The notes under the pieces: generated by a model
Seen by the model: only the letters and a program-made list of their open reading frames with translations
What the model was told of the DNA's origin: nothing
The model's database searches: none
NCBI RefSeq assembly: GCF_032121415.1
Contig: NZ_CP135079.1
Location: 6,882,001 to 6,946,000 of the forward strand
DNA from: Streptomyces parvus
GTDB lineage: Bacteria > Actinomycetota > Actinomycetes > Streptomycetales > Streptomycetaceae
Direction: 5' to 3'
DNA: 64,000 bases
Made by a program: the position numbers and the translations under genes
In this document: positions 52,273 through 60,840 of the stretch, one piece after another
Layout of the letters: every line of letters starts with the position of its first letter
Position numbering within the stretch: position 1 is the stretch's first letter

Positions 52273-53599
52273 CAGCATCACCGAGGCCATAGGCAACACG
52301 CCTCTGGTGCGCATAGATCCCGCCGTGCACGGACTGCGCAACATCGACCTCTACGCCAAGCTGGAGATGCTCAACCCGTTCGGTTCCGTCAAGGACCGGC
52401 CCGCGTGGCACATGGCCCGGCCCCACCTGGAGGCTGCCACCGACGCCGAAGGAACGGTGGTGGAGCTTTCCAGCGGCAACACCGCCAAGGCGCTGGCCCT
52501 GCTGGCGGGTATGCACGGTGTGAGGTTCAAGAGCGTCACCAACCGCATGCGCGTACCCGAGATCAAGGAACTCCTGCTGCTCATCGGCGCCGAGATCGAG
52601 GAACTTCCCGGGCGCAGCGAGTGCCTCGATCCGACCGACACGGACGACCCGCTGACGCACTTCCACCGGGCGCTCTCCGATCCGGGGAGCACGTATCTGC
52701 ACACCGACCAGTACTTCAACCCCCGCAACGTCGAGGCCCACGCGGAGGGTACCGGTCCCGAGATCGTGAAGGATCTGGACGGCCGGGCGCCGGACTGGTT
52801 CATCGCCTGTGTGGGTACGGCCGGTTCGTCGACCGGTGTGGCCAGGGTCCTGCGCGAACACGACCCGCGCGTGCGGGTCCTCGGCCTGGTAGCCCACAAA
52901 TCGGACTTCATACCAGGCATCCGCACCATCGACGAGGTCCACCAGGTCGGTCTGTTCGACCCGGCGACGTACGACACCATCGAGTCGGTCACCTCTGACG
53001 AGGCCATCGACGGAATGATCACCCTGATCCGCCGCTGCGGACTGCTGAGCGGACCGACCGGCGGCGCCGCCTACCAAGGGGCGGTTCGTCAACTGCGCTA
53101 CGCAGACGAGGAGCTGGACGGGACGGGGCAGCGTCGTACAGCGGTGTTCATCGTGTGCGACCGGGCCGAGAGCTATCTCAGCTATGTGCGTCAGCGGCGC
53201 CCGGAACTCCTGGGCCGAACGGGCCGCGGGCGGTCCGCGGTGGCCGTCACCGGCGCCGAGGCCCGTGCGGAGGCTCGCGTCATCGGGGTGGACGACGCCC
53301 GGCGCTGGTCTGCCGAGGGCGATCCTCGTCCCCTCGTCGTCGACCTGCGCAGCCCGCACGCCTACGCCGCCCTGCACATCGAGGGCTCGGTCAACATCGT
53401 CGACGAGGTGTTCGAGGACCTGCTCCGTGGCGGGCTTCCCTTCAGCAAGCGCACTCCCGTACTGCTTGCCTGTCCCGTCGGCGAGAAGTCACTGCGTTAC
53501 GCTGCCGCACTGTCCCGGATGGGCCACCCGGACGTCCGCAGTCTGGCCGGCGGGATCGTCGCCTGGCGGGACGCGGGCGCACCGCTGGTGCGCGAATGA
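52262..53599 (+). CDS. CysK-like PLP enzyme fused to rhodanese
   Basis: 445 residues; ATG 52262 lies inside the previous gene (11-base overlap). Residues 1-320: fold-type II beta-substitution enzyme with GNTPLVRID, PLP Lys44 in GSVKDRPA, an altered Asn loop VELSSGNTAKALALLAG and GTAGSSTGVARVL. Residues 345-445: rhodanese domain with DLRSPHAYAALHIEGSVNI and active-site Cys404 in LLACPVGEKSLR. The fusion suggests that sulfur is passed as persulfide to or from the product. SbnA-like alternatives (diaminopropionate precursor) are possible. Confidence 0.86.
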   Translation: MRYDSITEAIGNTPLVRIDPAVHGLRNIDLYAKLEMLNPFGSVKDRPAWHMARPHLEAATDAEGTVVELSSGNTAKALALLAGMHGVRFKSVTNRMRVPEIKELLLLIGAEIEELPGRSECLDPTDTDDPLTHFHRALSDPGSTYLHTDQYFNPRNVEAHAEGTGPEIVKDLDGRAPDWFIACVGTAGSSTGVARVLREHDPRVRVLGLVAHKSDFIPGIRTIDEVHQVGLFDPATYDTIESVTSDEAIDGMITLIRRCGLLSGPTGGAAYQGAVRQLRYADEELDGTGQRRTAVFIVCDRAESYLSYVRQRRPELLGRTGRGRSAVAVTGAEARAEARVIGVDDARRWSAEGDPRPLVVDLRSPHAYAALHIEGSVNIVDEVFEDLLRGGLPFSKRTPVLLACPVGEKSLRYAAALSRMGHPDVRSLAGGIVAWRDAGAPLVRE

Positions 53600-54819
53600 G
53601 CCCGGCGGACCCGCTACCTTCCCCAGAGCCTGAGAACCCGCTCTGGCAGCAGGAAGCGAGGGAACAGTTCCCCATCATCACGGCACACCCGGAGCTGGCA
53701 TACCTCGACAGTGCTGCCACGTCCCAGAAGCCACGTGCCGTGCTGGAGGCCGTTCAGACCTACCTCACGACGTCGAACGCCAACGCGGGCCGCGGCACCT
53801 ACCCCTGGGCCAACCGGACGACGGAACTGGTGGAGTCGACCCGCGAGCGGGTCAAGGAGTTCCTCCATGACCCCGAACCGGGCCGCACCGGTGTCCACTT
53901 CACCAATGGCACCAGCGAGGGCCTGCGTACCGTCGCCCGGGACTGGCTCGTGCCGTACCTCAGCGACGGGGACGAGATCCTCGTGCCGTACGCCGACCAC
54001 CGGGCCAATCTGGACCCCTGGCTCGAGGCCCGGCGGCTGCTGGCCGAGCGCGGCGTCCAGGTCCGCGTGCAGGCGCTGCCGTACCAAGCGGGCTCCGGAG
54101 ACTACGACCAGCTGGCCCTGCACCGGGCCGTGGGCCCGCGAACCCGCTTCGTGGCCGCCACCCACGTCCACCACGTCTACGGCGGCGACATGAACGTGCA
54201 CCGTATCCGTGAAGCGGTCGGCCCGGACGTGGCCATCTGCCTGGACGCGGCGCAGAGCGTCGGCCACCTGCCCGTCCACCTCGACGACCCGTCCCTCGAC
54301 GTGGACTTCGTGGTCTTCTCCGGGCACAAGGCGATGGCGCTGCCCGGCTCAGGGGCGGTCTGGGCGCGCAATACGCGAGGGCCGGCGTTCCGGCCGGAGG
54401 GCTGGCAGGGCACGCCCAACACGACCGGCATCGTCTCGCTGCGGGCCGCCCTGGACTGGCTCGACACGATCGGACCGGAGCGCGTCGCGCACTGGACGAC
54501 GACGCTCACCACCCGGTTGACGGACCGGCTCGCGCGTCTGGGGCCGTACGAGATCGTCGGCTGCCAGGCGAGCCTGTCCACCGACTCCGCCTTGCCCGCC
54601 GAGCAGCGCCGACGCGGCATCGTCACCTTCCGGCACCGCGACATCCCCTCGGATGATCTCGGGTTCATTCTCTTCAGCCACGGCTTCATGGTGCGGGCCG
54701 ACAACCTGTGCCAGGCCGGCTCCGACGCTCGGGACGCTTCGGTGCGCGTGAGTCTGCACGTGTACAACACGGTGGAGGAGATCGACCGGCTGCTGGCCGT
54801 CCTTGCGTCGTTGGCGTGA
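53596..54819 (+). CDS. SufS/CsdA-like PLP enzyme with altered Cys loop
   Basis: 407 residues, ATG 53596 overlaps the preceding stop (ATGA). Fold-type I: AYLDSAATSQKPRAVLEAV, FTNGTSEGLRTVA, CLDAAQSVGHLPV, PLP Lys245 in VFSGHKAMALPG. In sulfurases the catalytic Cys lies in RxGHHCA; here the loop reads VRADNLCQAG (Cys372), keeping Cys but losing the two His. It may be a cysteine desulfurase or C-S lyase on another substrate. Third enzyme of the operon. Confidence 0.85.
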   Translation: MSPADPLPSPEPENPLWQQEAREQFPIITAHPELAYLDSAATSQKPRAVLEAVQTYLTTSNANAGRGTYPWANRTTELVESTRERVKEFLHDPEPGRTGVHFTNGTSEGLRTVARDWLVPYLSDGDEILVPYADHRANLDPWLEARRLLAERGVQVRVQALPYQAGSGDYDQLALHRAVGPRTRFVAATHVHHVYGGDMNVHRIREAVGPDVAICLDAAQSVGHLPVHLDDPSLDVDFVVFSGHKAMALPGSGAVWARNTRGPAFRPEGWQGTPNTTGIVSLRAALDWLDTIGPERVAHWTTTLTTRLTDRLARLGPYEIVGCQASLSTDSALPAEQRRRGIVTFRHRDIPSDDLGFILFSHGFMVRADNLCQAGSDARDASVRVSLHVYNTVEEIDRLLAVLASLA

Positions 54820-54827
54820 ATGGCAAT

Positions 54828-54842
54828 TGATAATCGTTACCA
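54828..54842 (+). promoter_or_regulatory. Fur-family 7-1-7 box before the methyltransferase
   Basis: TGATAATCGTTACCA: left arm TGATAAT, centre C, right arm matching 5 of 7 of the ideal ATTATCA. It is between the SufS-like stop and the methyltransferase start, and resembles the box at 57003-57017. Zinc (Zur) control is likely given the neighbouring Zur-like gene. Confidence 0.6.
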
Positions 54843-54899
54843 TCTGTAGATTCGTCGGTGCTCCCGCACGGACGAGCGACAGACGAGGTGACGCAAGCT

Positions 54900-55700
54900 A
54901 TGGGTGTGAGCATGGCGACGGCCAGGACCTGGGTCGAGCGCTGGGAACGTCAGCAGGAGCGGTACGCGGTGGACCGCGAGGAGCGATTCACCGTGATCGC
55001 CGATATCGTCGAGCACGTCGTCGTCGGCCGCGCCGACCCCCTGCTGCTGGACCTCGGGTGCGGCCCCGGCTCCCTGGCCGCCAGGCTCGCCGTCCGCTTC
55101 CCGCAGGCCGAGATCGTGGCCGCCGACATGGACCCCGTGCTGCTGGAACTGGGGCGCACCCACCATGCCGACGCCGCCCGTTACGTCGACACCGTCGTCG
55201 GAGCGGACGGCTGGACCGACGCGCTCCAGCTGGACCGCCCCTTGGACGCGGCCGTCTCGACGACCGCCCTGCACTACCTGGCCGAGCCGGTGCTGCTGCG
55301 CACCTACCGTGCCCTCGCGTCCCTGCTGCGCCCCGGCGGCGTCCTGGTCAACGGGGACCACTTCCCGCCGGCTGCGGCGGCCTGCTCGGAGCTCACCGCC
55401 CATGTGGGTCGTCGCAGGGCCGAGCGCTTGGGCGGCCACGCGTCCGAGGACTGGTGGTCCTGGTGGGACGCCGCGGCCCGGGACCCCGAACTGACCGACC
55501 TCCTCGATGAACGCCTGCGGCGCCATGCCCTCCATGGCGGCAGCGGCGGCGACGAGCAGGTCACGGTGGGCCGACACGCCGCACTGCTGCGTCGGGCCGG
55601 CTTCGCCCACGTCGCGCCGGTCTGGCAGTTCGGAGACAGCACCGTACTGGTGGCGGTCATGGGGACCACGGGCGGACTTTCCGCCCCTCTCGGAACCTGA
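54900..55700 (+). CDS. SAM-dependent methyltransferase
   Basis: 266 residues from ATG 54900, with GAGGTG nine bases upstream; other starts lie up to 54858. Class I Rossmann fold: motif I LLLDLGCGPGSLAARLAVRF, acidic turn VAADMDPVLLELGR, LDAAVSTTALHYL motif, and VNGDHFPP post-III. Small-molecule methyltransferase; substrate unknown. It has its own Fur-type box, so it is probably coexpressed with the metallophore genes. Confidence 0.85.
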   Translation: MGVSMATARTWVERWERQQERYAVDREERFTVIADIVEHVVVGRADPLLLDLGCGPGSLAARLAVRFPQAEIVAADMDPVLLELGRTHHADAARYVDTVVGADGWTDALQLDRPLDAAVSTTALHYLAEPVLLRTYRALASLLRPGGVLVNGDHFPPAAAACSELTAHVGRRRAERLGGHASEDWWSWWDAAARDPELTDLLDERLRRHALHGGSGGDEQVTVGRHAALLRRAGFAHVAPVWQFGDSTVLVAVMGTTGGLSAPLGT

Positions 55701-55760
55701 GGTCCGCGGCGGAAGCGGATCGAGCGAGGCCGTTGCGGAGGGCGGAAGTTGCCGCGGCTC

Positions 55761-56321
55761 TCACAGGACCAGACTCATCAGGATCTCGTCGCGGTCGTCG
55801 CCGGGGGACACGCGCAGTGCGCCCGGCCATCTGCCGACCTCTGTCCAGCCCGCCTTGCGGTAGAACTCCTCCAGCCCCAGACCGGACCGTACAGCGAGCT
55901 GCAGTCGCTCCAGCCCCATCTCGTCGCGCGCGACACCCTGGGCGTGCCGCATCATCGCGGCGCCGACGCCCCTGCCACGGAAGCGCACGTGTGTCTGGAC
56001 GTGGTTCAACACGCCGCAGTGCGCCGCGAGGGGATGCGCCTCGCGGCGCAGCAGCAGCCAGCCCGCGAGTGCACCGCCCACGGTCGCCACGAGGATTCTG
56101 CTGTGGTCGGGGGACAGTTCACGAGTGATTCTCTCGACCGCCGGGCGGAGCGCGGCCCGGGCCACCGGCGGAAGCGGGCAGCCCATCGGGACGACGGCCC
56201 CTCCTGCGTTGACGACCGCCGTCCAGCATGCGGCGAGGTTCCGCCGGACGGCTTCGGTGGCGTCATGGGGCCGACTGAGTTGTGTGATCACGGTGCTGGG
56301 TGCCGTCTCGGACGCTGTCAC
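55761..56321 (-). CDS. GNAT-family N-acetyltransferase
   Basis: 186 residues from GTG 56321. A helical N-terminal half and GNAT motif A LNHVQTHVRFRGRGVGAAMM, followed by FYRKAGWTEVGRWPG. Converges on the methyltransferase gene and lies 85 bases behind the Zur-like gene on the same strand. Substrate unknown. Confidence 0.83.
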   Translation of the reverse strand: MTASETAPSTVITQLSRPHDATEAVRRNLAACWTAVVNAGGAVVPMGCPLPPVARAALRPAVERITRELSPDHSRILVATVGGALAGWLLLRREAHPLAAHCGVLNHVQTHVRFRGRGVGAAMMRHAQGVARDEMGLERLQLAVRSGLGLEEFYRKAGWTEVGRWPGALRVSPGDDRDEILMSLVL

Positions 56322-56406
56322 ACCCGTCAGATTGCCAGCACCTTGCGGATCTCCGCCATGAGCTGCTGAGCCGGAGCGCGCACTGCCGGCCGGGCGCGAA
56401 CCCCGC

Positions 56407-56868
56407 TCAGGCGTGCTGTTCCGCCGGAGTGTGCGCGGTTACGTCGACGCGGCAGCGGTCGCAGACGCCGGAGAGTTCCACGGTGTGTTCCACCTCGGTG
56501 AATCTCATGGTCTCAGCGACGCCGTCCGCCCACCGTTCCACGGGGTCGGCGTCGACCGCCGCGCTGAAGCCGCAGTTGCGGCAGACGAGGTAGTGGCGGT
56601 GCCCGTCGGTGGGCCGGGGACGGTAGAGACGTTCTCCGGTCCTGTCCCGCACCACGTCGACCTGTCCGGCGCGCTCCAGGACGTGCAGGGTCCGGTAGAC
56701 CGTGGTCAGGCCGACGGTGATGCCCTCGGCTTCGAGAGTCTCGTGCAGCTCCTGTGCGGAGGTGAAGTCGGCTCGGTCGTACAGGGTGCTCAGGACAGCC
56801 ATCCGCTGCCTCGTCGGTCGCCATGACGCCGGTGACTGCTTTGCCGGTGCGTCGCGCAGGACGCCCAC
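56407..56868 (-). CDS. Zur-like Fur-family metal regulator
   Basis: About 153 residues from GTG 56868; the upstream ATG at 57012 lies inside the Fur box, so I do not use it. Winged helix SAQELHETLEAEGITVGLTT then VYRTLHVLERAGQVD, the dimer domain with RHYLVCRNCGFS and VEHTVELSGVCDRC, giving the two CxxC structural zinc sites and the HTVEL block typical of Zur. It is the probable local repressor of the zincophore and uptake genes; the 57003-57017 box lies between it and the ferredoxin operon. Confidence 0.85.
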   Translation of the reverse strand: MGVLRDAPAKQSPASWRPTRQRMAVLSTLYDRADFTSAQELHETLEAEGITVGLTTVYRTLHVLERAGQVDVVRDRTGERLYRPRPTDGHRHYLVCRNCGFSAAVDADPVERWADGVAETMRFTEVEHTVELSGVCDRCRVDVTAHTPAEQHA

Positions 56869-57002
56869 CTCCCAGTAAGCGGGGCCAGTTGGCTGTGTGC
56901 CATGTCGGCCGGGTTTGCCTCGACGGCGGAACGACCTTGCGCGGAGCTGACGGTCCTGGGTGTGAGTGCACCCGTCGGCCGACTCGCTGAGCTTATTGAA
57001 TA

Positions 57003-57017
57003 TGGAAGTCATTATCT
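57003..57017 (+). promoter_or_regulatory. Fur-family 7-1-7 box between zur-like gene and ferredoxin
   Basis: TGGAAGTCATTATCT; on the minus strand AGATAATGACTTCCA. It shares the GATAATNNYTNCCA pattern with the box at 54828-54842. It is 61 bases upstream of the ferredoxin start and about 135 upstream of the regulator start. Confidence 0.6.
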
Positions 57018-57077
57018 ACTACTGTCTGCCTGTGTCGCATCGGCGGTCGCGGACGCGACTGCAGAGGAGGGGCTCTC

Positions 57078-57299
57078 ATGACGTTGTCGGACCAGGCGCC
57101 AGGAGCCGGGAGGGTCGGCGCGGAGCGGGGTCGGTGCGTCGGCGCCGGGCAATGCGTGCTCGCCGCACCGGCCGTCTTCGACCAGGACGGGCACGACGGG
57201 CTGGTGGTCGTCCTCGCCGAGGTGCCGGCGGCGTCCCAGTCGGACGCTGTGCACGACGCCGTGTGGTCCTGCCCGTCCGGGGCTCTCACCTTCCGGTAG
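57078..57299 (+). CDS. small [3Fe-4S]/[4Fe-4S] ferredoxin
   Basis: 73 residues from ATG 57078 with GAGGAGG upstream. Cluster ligands RCVGAGQCVLAAPAVFDQDG (Cys-x5-Cys), then a final CPSGAL. The third Cys of the first group is replaced by Ala, as in the [3Fe-4S] ferredoxins that serve P450s. It leads the transport operon; SCO7676 holds the same place in the coelibactin cluster. Confidence 0.86.
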   Translation: MTLSDQAPGAGRVGAERGRCVGAGQCVLAAPAVFDQDGHDGLVVVLAEVPAASQSDAVHDAVWSCPSGALTFR

Positions 57300-57449
57300 C
57301 GGGAAGCCGGGCCGCGCCGAGGGCGTGGCAGTCCGGCTGTGCATGCGTCCGTTCATATCTGGCCATCCGCCCGTGCGGGGGGTGGCACTTCACGTGCCGT
57401 GGATGTCTTCCCGGTGCTCGGTTCAGTCAGCAGAACGTCAAGGAGAAGC

Positions 57450-59036
57450 ATGTCCAGACAGATCGATCGCCGCGCCTTCCTCCGCCGCGGTGCGGCGGCC
57501 GCCGCGGCTCTCGCGGTGGGACCCGGCCTGCTGACTGCGTGCTCCACCGACGAGCCCGGCGCCAACCCGAAGTCGGGATCGGGCTCTTCGGCTCGCTCGG
57601 GCGGCACCTTCCGGGCGGCTTTCGTCGGAGGCGGTGCCTCCGAGACGCTCGACTTCTTCAACGGCCCGTCAGCACTGGACCTGGTGCGCGCCCGCGCCTG
57701 GCATGGCACCCTGGGCAATCTGGATCCCAGGGGGCCCGACGGGGTGCGCTACGGAGTGCTCAAGGGCATCGACATCTCCGACGACCTGTCGACGTACACG
57801 CTGCACGTGCGACCCGGCGTCCGCTTCACGGACGGCTCCGAGCTCACCTCCGCCGACATCCTGCACTCGCTGAGCGCCCTCGCCGCCAAGAGCAAACTGC
57901 CTGTGTACCGGCTCGCCGCCGCCAACTTCGACCTCGCCCGCGCCAAGGCCGACGGGGGCCTGAAGGTCGTTCTGCCCACCCTGCGGCCCATCGCCGACGG
58001 CCGCATGATCCTGTGCCAGGGCAATTTCCTCGTCGTCAAGGACGGAACGAGGAAATTCGCCCAGGGCATGCCCAGTTGCGGTCCCTTCCGACTGACGGAG
58101 TTCACGGCCGGTCAGGGGTCGGCGTTCGAGCGCTACGACGACCACTACGGCCACGTTCCCCTTCTGGACGGTCTGGAACTGCGGTCGATCGCGGACTCGA
58201 CCGCCAGGGCGGGCGCGCTCACCAGTGGTGAGATCGACTTCGCCCACGACCTCTCACCCGTCACCGCGCGCACGCTCGCGGACAACGCGAAGGTAGAGCC
58301 GGCCCCCACGAAGAGCCCTTACCTGGTCGGTCTGTCCTTCCAGATGAACATGAGCGCAAAGCCCTTCGACGACCCCCGGGTCAGGGAAGCGTTCAAGCTC
58401 GCGGTCGACCGGAAGACCATGGTCAGGACGGTCTTCTACGGCAACGCCGAGGTCGGAAACGACCTGCCCTCCATCGGATTCCCCGACTACGCCCAAGGCG
58501 TACCCCAGCGCGCCCACGACCCCGAGCGGGCCCGTGAACTGCTCAAGAAGGCCCGCGCCGACGGGATGAAGGTGACGCTGACCACCGGTCCCGAGACGCC
58601 GGGTATGGTGGAAATGGCCGCCCTCTTCGTCGAGGACCTGAAAAAGGTCGGCGTTCAGGCATCGGTCCGCGAACTGCCCGCGGGACAGCTCTACGCCGAC
58701 TTCCCCGCCTACGCGGCACTGCCGCTGGCAGCTTCGTACCAGATGCCCGTTCCGGCGCTGTCGACCTACCAGATGAGCACGGCGGGCGGATCACCGTCGG
58801 CGTTCGGCTGGAAGGATTCGGAGACCGACGCCCTCGTGGCGAAGGCCCGCGCCGAGCGCGACCCGGCCCGGGCGAAGGAGCTGAGCACGCGGGCGCAGCG
58901 TACGCGCTGGACACAGGGCAACCAGGTGCTGCCGGTCTTCAAGCCGAACCTCAACGCCCAGGCCAAGGGCGTCGACGGAGTACGGGACGACCTCTTCGAA
59001 CAGTTCCCCGGATTCTCCCGGGCGTCACTGGCGTGA
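57450..59036 (+). CDS. peptide/nickel-type substrate-binding lipoprotein (Tat)
   Basis: 528 residues from ATG 57450 (AAGGAGAAGC upstream). Tat motif RRAFLRRG, hydrophobic stretch and lipobox LLTAC, then a family 5 binding protein (DISDDLSTYTLHVRPGVRFT, FDDPRVREAFKLAVDRKTM). Probably captures the metal-loaded zincophore or the metal complex outside the membrane. Stop overlaps the permease start (GTGA). Confidence 0.9.
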   Translation: MSRQIDRRAFLRRGAAAAAALAVGPGLLTACSTDEPGANPKSGSGSSARSGGTFRAAFVGGGASETLDFFNGPSALDLVRARAWHGTLGNLDPRGPDGVRYGVLKGIDISDDLSTYTLHVRPGVRFTDGSELTSADILHSLSALAAKSKLPVYRLAAANFDLARAKADGGLKVVLPTLRPIADGRMILCQGNFLVVKDGTRKFAQGMPSCGPFRLTEFTAGQGSAFERYDDHYGHVPLLDGLELRSIADSTARAGALTSGEIDFAHDLSPVTARTLADNAKVEPAPTKSPYLVGLSFQMNMSAKPFDDPRVREAFKLAVDRKTMVRTVFYGNAEVGNDLPSIGFPDYAQGVPQRAHDPERARELLKKARADGMKVTLTTGPETPGMVEMAALFVEDLKKVGVQASVRELPAGQLYADFPAYAALPLAASYQMPVPALSTYQMSTAGGSPSAFGWKDSETDALVAKARAERDPARAKELSTRAQRTRWTQGNQVLPVFKPNLNAQAKGVDGVRDDLFEQFPGFSRASLA

Positions 59037-59983
59037 GGCTGCTCGCCTTCGCCTTCCGTCGCCTGGCGGGGGCCGCCGTCCTCCTGGTGCTGCTGTCGGC
59101 CGTGGTCTTCGCGGCCACGACGGTCCTGCCGGGAGACGCCGTCAGCGCGGTCGCCGGCGTGGACGCCTCCGCGGCGCAACGCGCCGAAGTGCGTGCCGAA
59201 CTCGGCCTGGACCGGCCCGTCACCGAGAGATACACGGACTGGGCGGCCGGTGCGGTCCGGGGCGACCTCGGGCGCGGCTTCGTCGGGGAGCGGTCGGTCA
59301 CCGAGGTCATCGCCACCCGCCTGCCCAACAGTCTCCTCCTCGCCGCACTGACGCTCGCGGTCACCGCGCCGCTCGCCGTGCTGCTCGGCCTGTGGACCGG
59401 GTTGCGCGGCGGCGTCGCCGACCGTGTGGTTTCCACGTCCGCCCAGATCCTGGCCGCCGTACCCGAGTTCGTCATCGCCGCGCTGCTCGTCGCCGTACTG
59501 GCGGTATGGCTGGAGGCCCTCCCACGCGTCTCGGTCATCCCCCTGGGAGGTACGCCGCTCGACGTCCCGCACGCGCTGGTCCTGCCCGTGCTGACGCTCA
59601 GCGCGGTCGGCCTCGCGGTGGCCACCAGGCTGTTGCGGGTCTCCGTGGCGGACACCGCGGCCACGCCGCACTGCGAGGCGGCCCGACTCAACGGTGTTCG
59701 CGGCGTGCGGCTGGCGGTGCGCCACATCCTGCCCAACGCCGCGGGACCGGCCGTACAGGCGCTCACCCTCACCACGGGTGCGCTGGTCGGCTCGGCGGTG
59801 GTGGTGGAGAACGTCTTCGACTACCCGGGCATCGGCCGAGAGTTGCAACTGGCCGTCGCGGCGCGGGACGTACCGATGGTGCAGGGCATCGCCACCGCGC
59901 TGATCGCGGTCATGCTCGCGGTGCTCCTGCTGGGCGACCTGTGCACGCGTCTGCTGGGAGCAGGGGAGGGACACAGGCGATGA
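59033..59983 (+). CDS. ABC transporter permease, DppB/NikB type
   Basis: 316 residues, GTG 59033 overlapping the preceding stop. Six membrane helices; ERYTDWAAGAVRGDLGRGF after the first one and the EAA loop CEAARLNGVRGVRLAVRHIL. Partner of the next permease. Confidence 0.91.
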   Translation: MRLLAFAFRRLAGAAVLLVLLSAVVFAATTVLPGDAVSAVAGVDASAAQRAEVRAELGLDRPVTERYTDWAAGAVRGDLGRGFVGERSVTEVIATRLPNSLLLAALTLAVTAPLAVLLGLWTGLRGGVADRVVSTSAQILAAVPEFVIAALLVAVLAVWLEALPRVSVIPLGGTPLDVPHALVLPVLTLSAVGLAVATRLLRVSVADTAATPHCEAARLNGVRGVRLAVRHILPNAAGPAVQALTLTTGALVGSAVVVENVFDYPGIGRELQLAVAARDVPMVQGIATALIAVMLAVLLLGDLCTRLLGAGEGHRR

Positions 59984-60840
59984 CGACGGTCCTGACACCG
60001 CCGAGGAGGCGGATCCGCCCGGCGCGTCCGGGCACGCCGCAGTACCGGCGACCGCCGCTGCTCACCTGTGCCGGCACGCTGCTCCTGCTCCTGCTCGCCC
60101 TGCTGGGACCGCTGGCCGCGCCGTACAGCCCCACCGCCCAGCTCGCCGCGCCCTTCCAGCCGCCGGACGGCCAGTTCCTCCTCGGCACCGACGTGCTGGG
60201 CCGGGACGTGGCGAGCCGCGTGCTCGGCGGAGGCCGGTCCATCGTGCTGACCGCGCTGGCCGGGACGGCTGCGGCCGGAGCCATCGGGGTGGCCGTCGGC
60301 GTCCTGGCGGCCATGGTCTCCCGCAGGCTCGGCGACCTGCTGGTCCGCTGCGTGGACGCCCTCGCCGTCGTCCCCGCCCTCCTGGTCGTCCTGGTCCTGG
60401 CCGCCGGGTTCCCCGGCAGCGACGCGGCCCTCGTGGCGGCCGTTACCCTGGCCACCGCCCCCTTCTCCACCAGGATCCTGCGCGCTGCGGGGGACACGGT
60501 GCTCAGCAGCGGGTACGTCGAGGCGGCCCTGGCCCGCGGCGACACCCGGCGGGCCGTGCTCCGCCACGACGTGCTGCCCAACATCGCCGGACCGGCCCTC
60601 ATGGACACCGCGCTGCGCCTGGTCGCGTCCCTGCACCTCACCGCCACCGCGGGCTTCCTCGGCCTCGGTCAGGGGGGAGCGGCGCCCGACTGGGGGCGCA
60701 TGGTGAGCGAGAACGTCCCCGGGGCGACGCTGGCCGCCACGCCGTTCCTCGCACCGGCCCTGCTGCTCGTAGGGCTGTCCGTGTGTGTCGGGCTGCTGGC
60801 CGGACGGCTGGCGGAAGCGGTCGGACGGGGGATCGCGTGA
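59980..60840 (+). CDS. ABC transporter permease, DppC/NikC type
   Basis: 286 residues, ATG 59980 overlapping the preceding stop (ATGA). Membrane helices, LLGTDVLGRDVASRVLGGGR signature, and the EAA loop YVEAALARGDTRRAVLRHDV. Forms the channel with the DppB-type protein. Confidence 0.91.
   Translation: MTTVLTPPRRRIRPARPGTPQYRRPPLLTCAGTLLLLLLALLGPLAAPYSPTAQLAAPFQPPDGQFLLGTDVLGRDVASRVLGGGRSIVLTALAGTAAAGAIGVAVGVLAAMVSRRLGDLLVRCVDALAVVPALLVVLVLAAGFPGSDAALVAAVTLATAPFSTRILRAAGDTVLSSGYVEAALARGDTRRAVLRHDVLPNIAGPALMDTALRLVASLHLTATAGFLGLGQGGAAPDWGRMVSENVPGATLAATPFLAPALLLVGLSVCVGLLAGRLAEAVGRGIA

Noticed and set aside
56869-57012. ATG 57012 as the start of the Zur-like regulator
   Set aside because: It lies inside the putative Fur box and would add 48 residues not found in the family.
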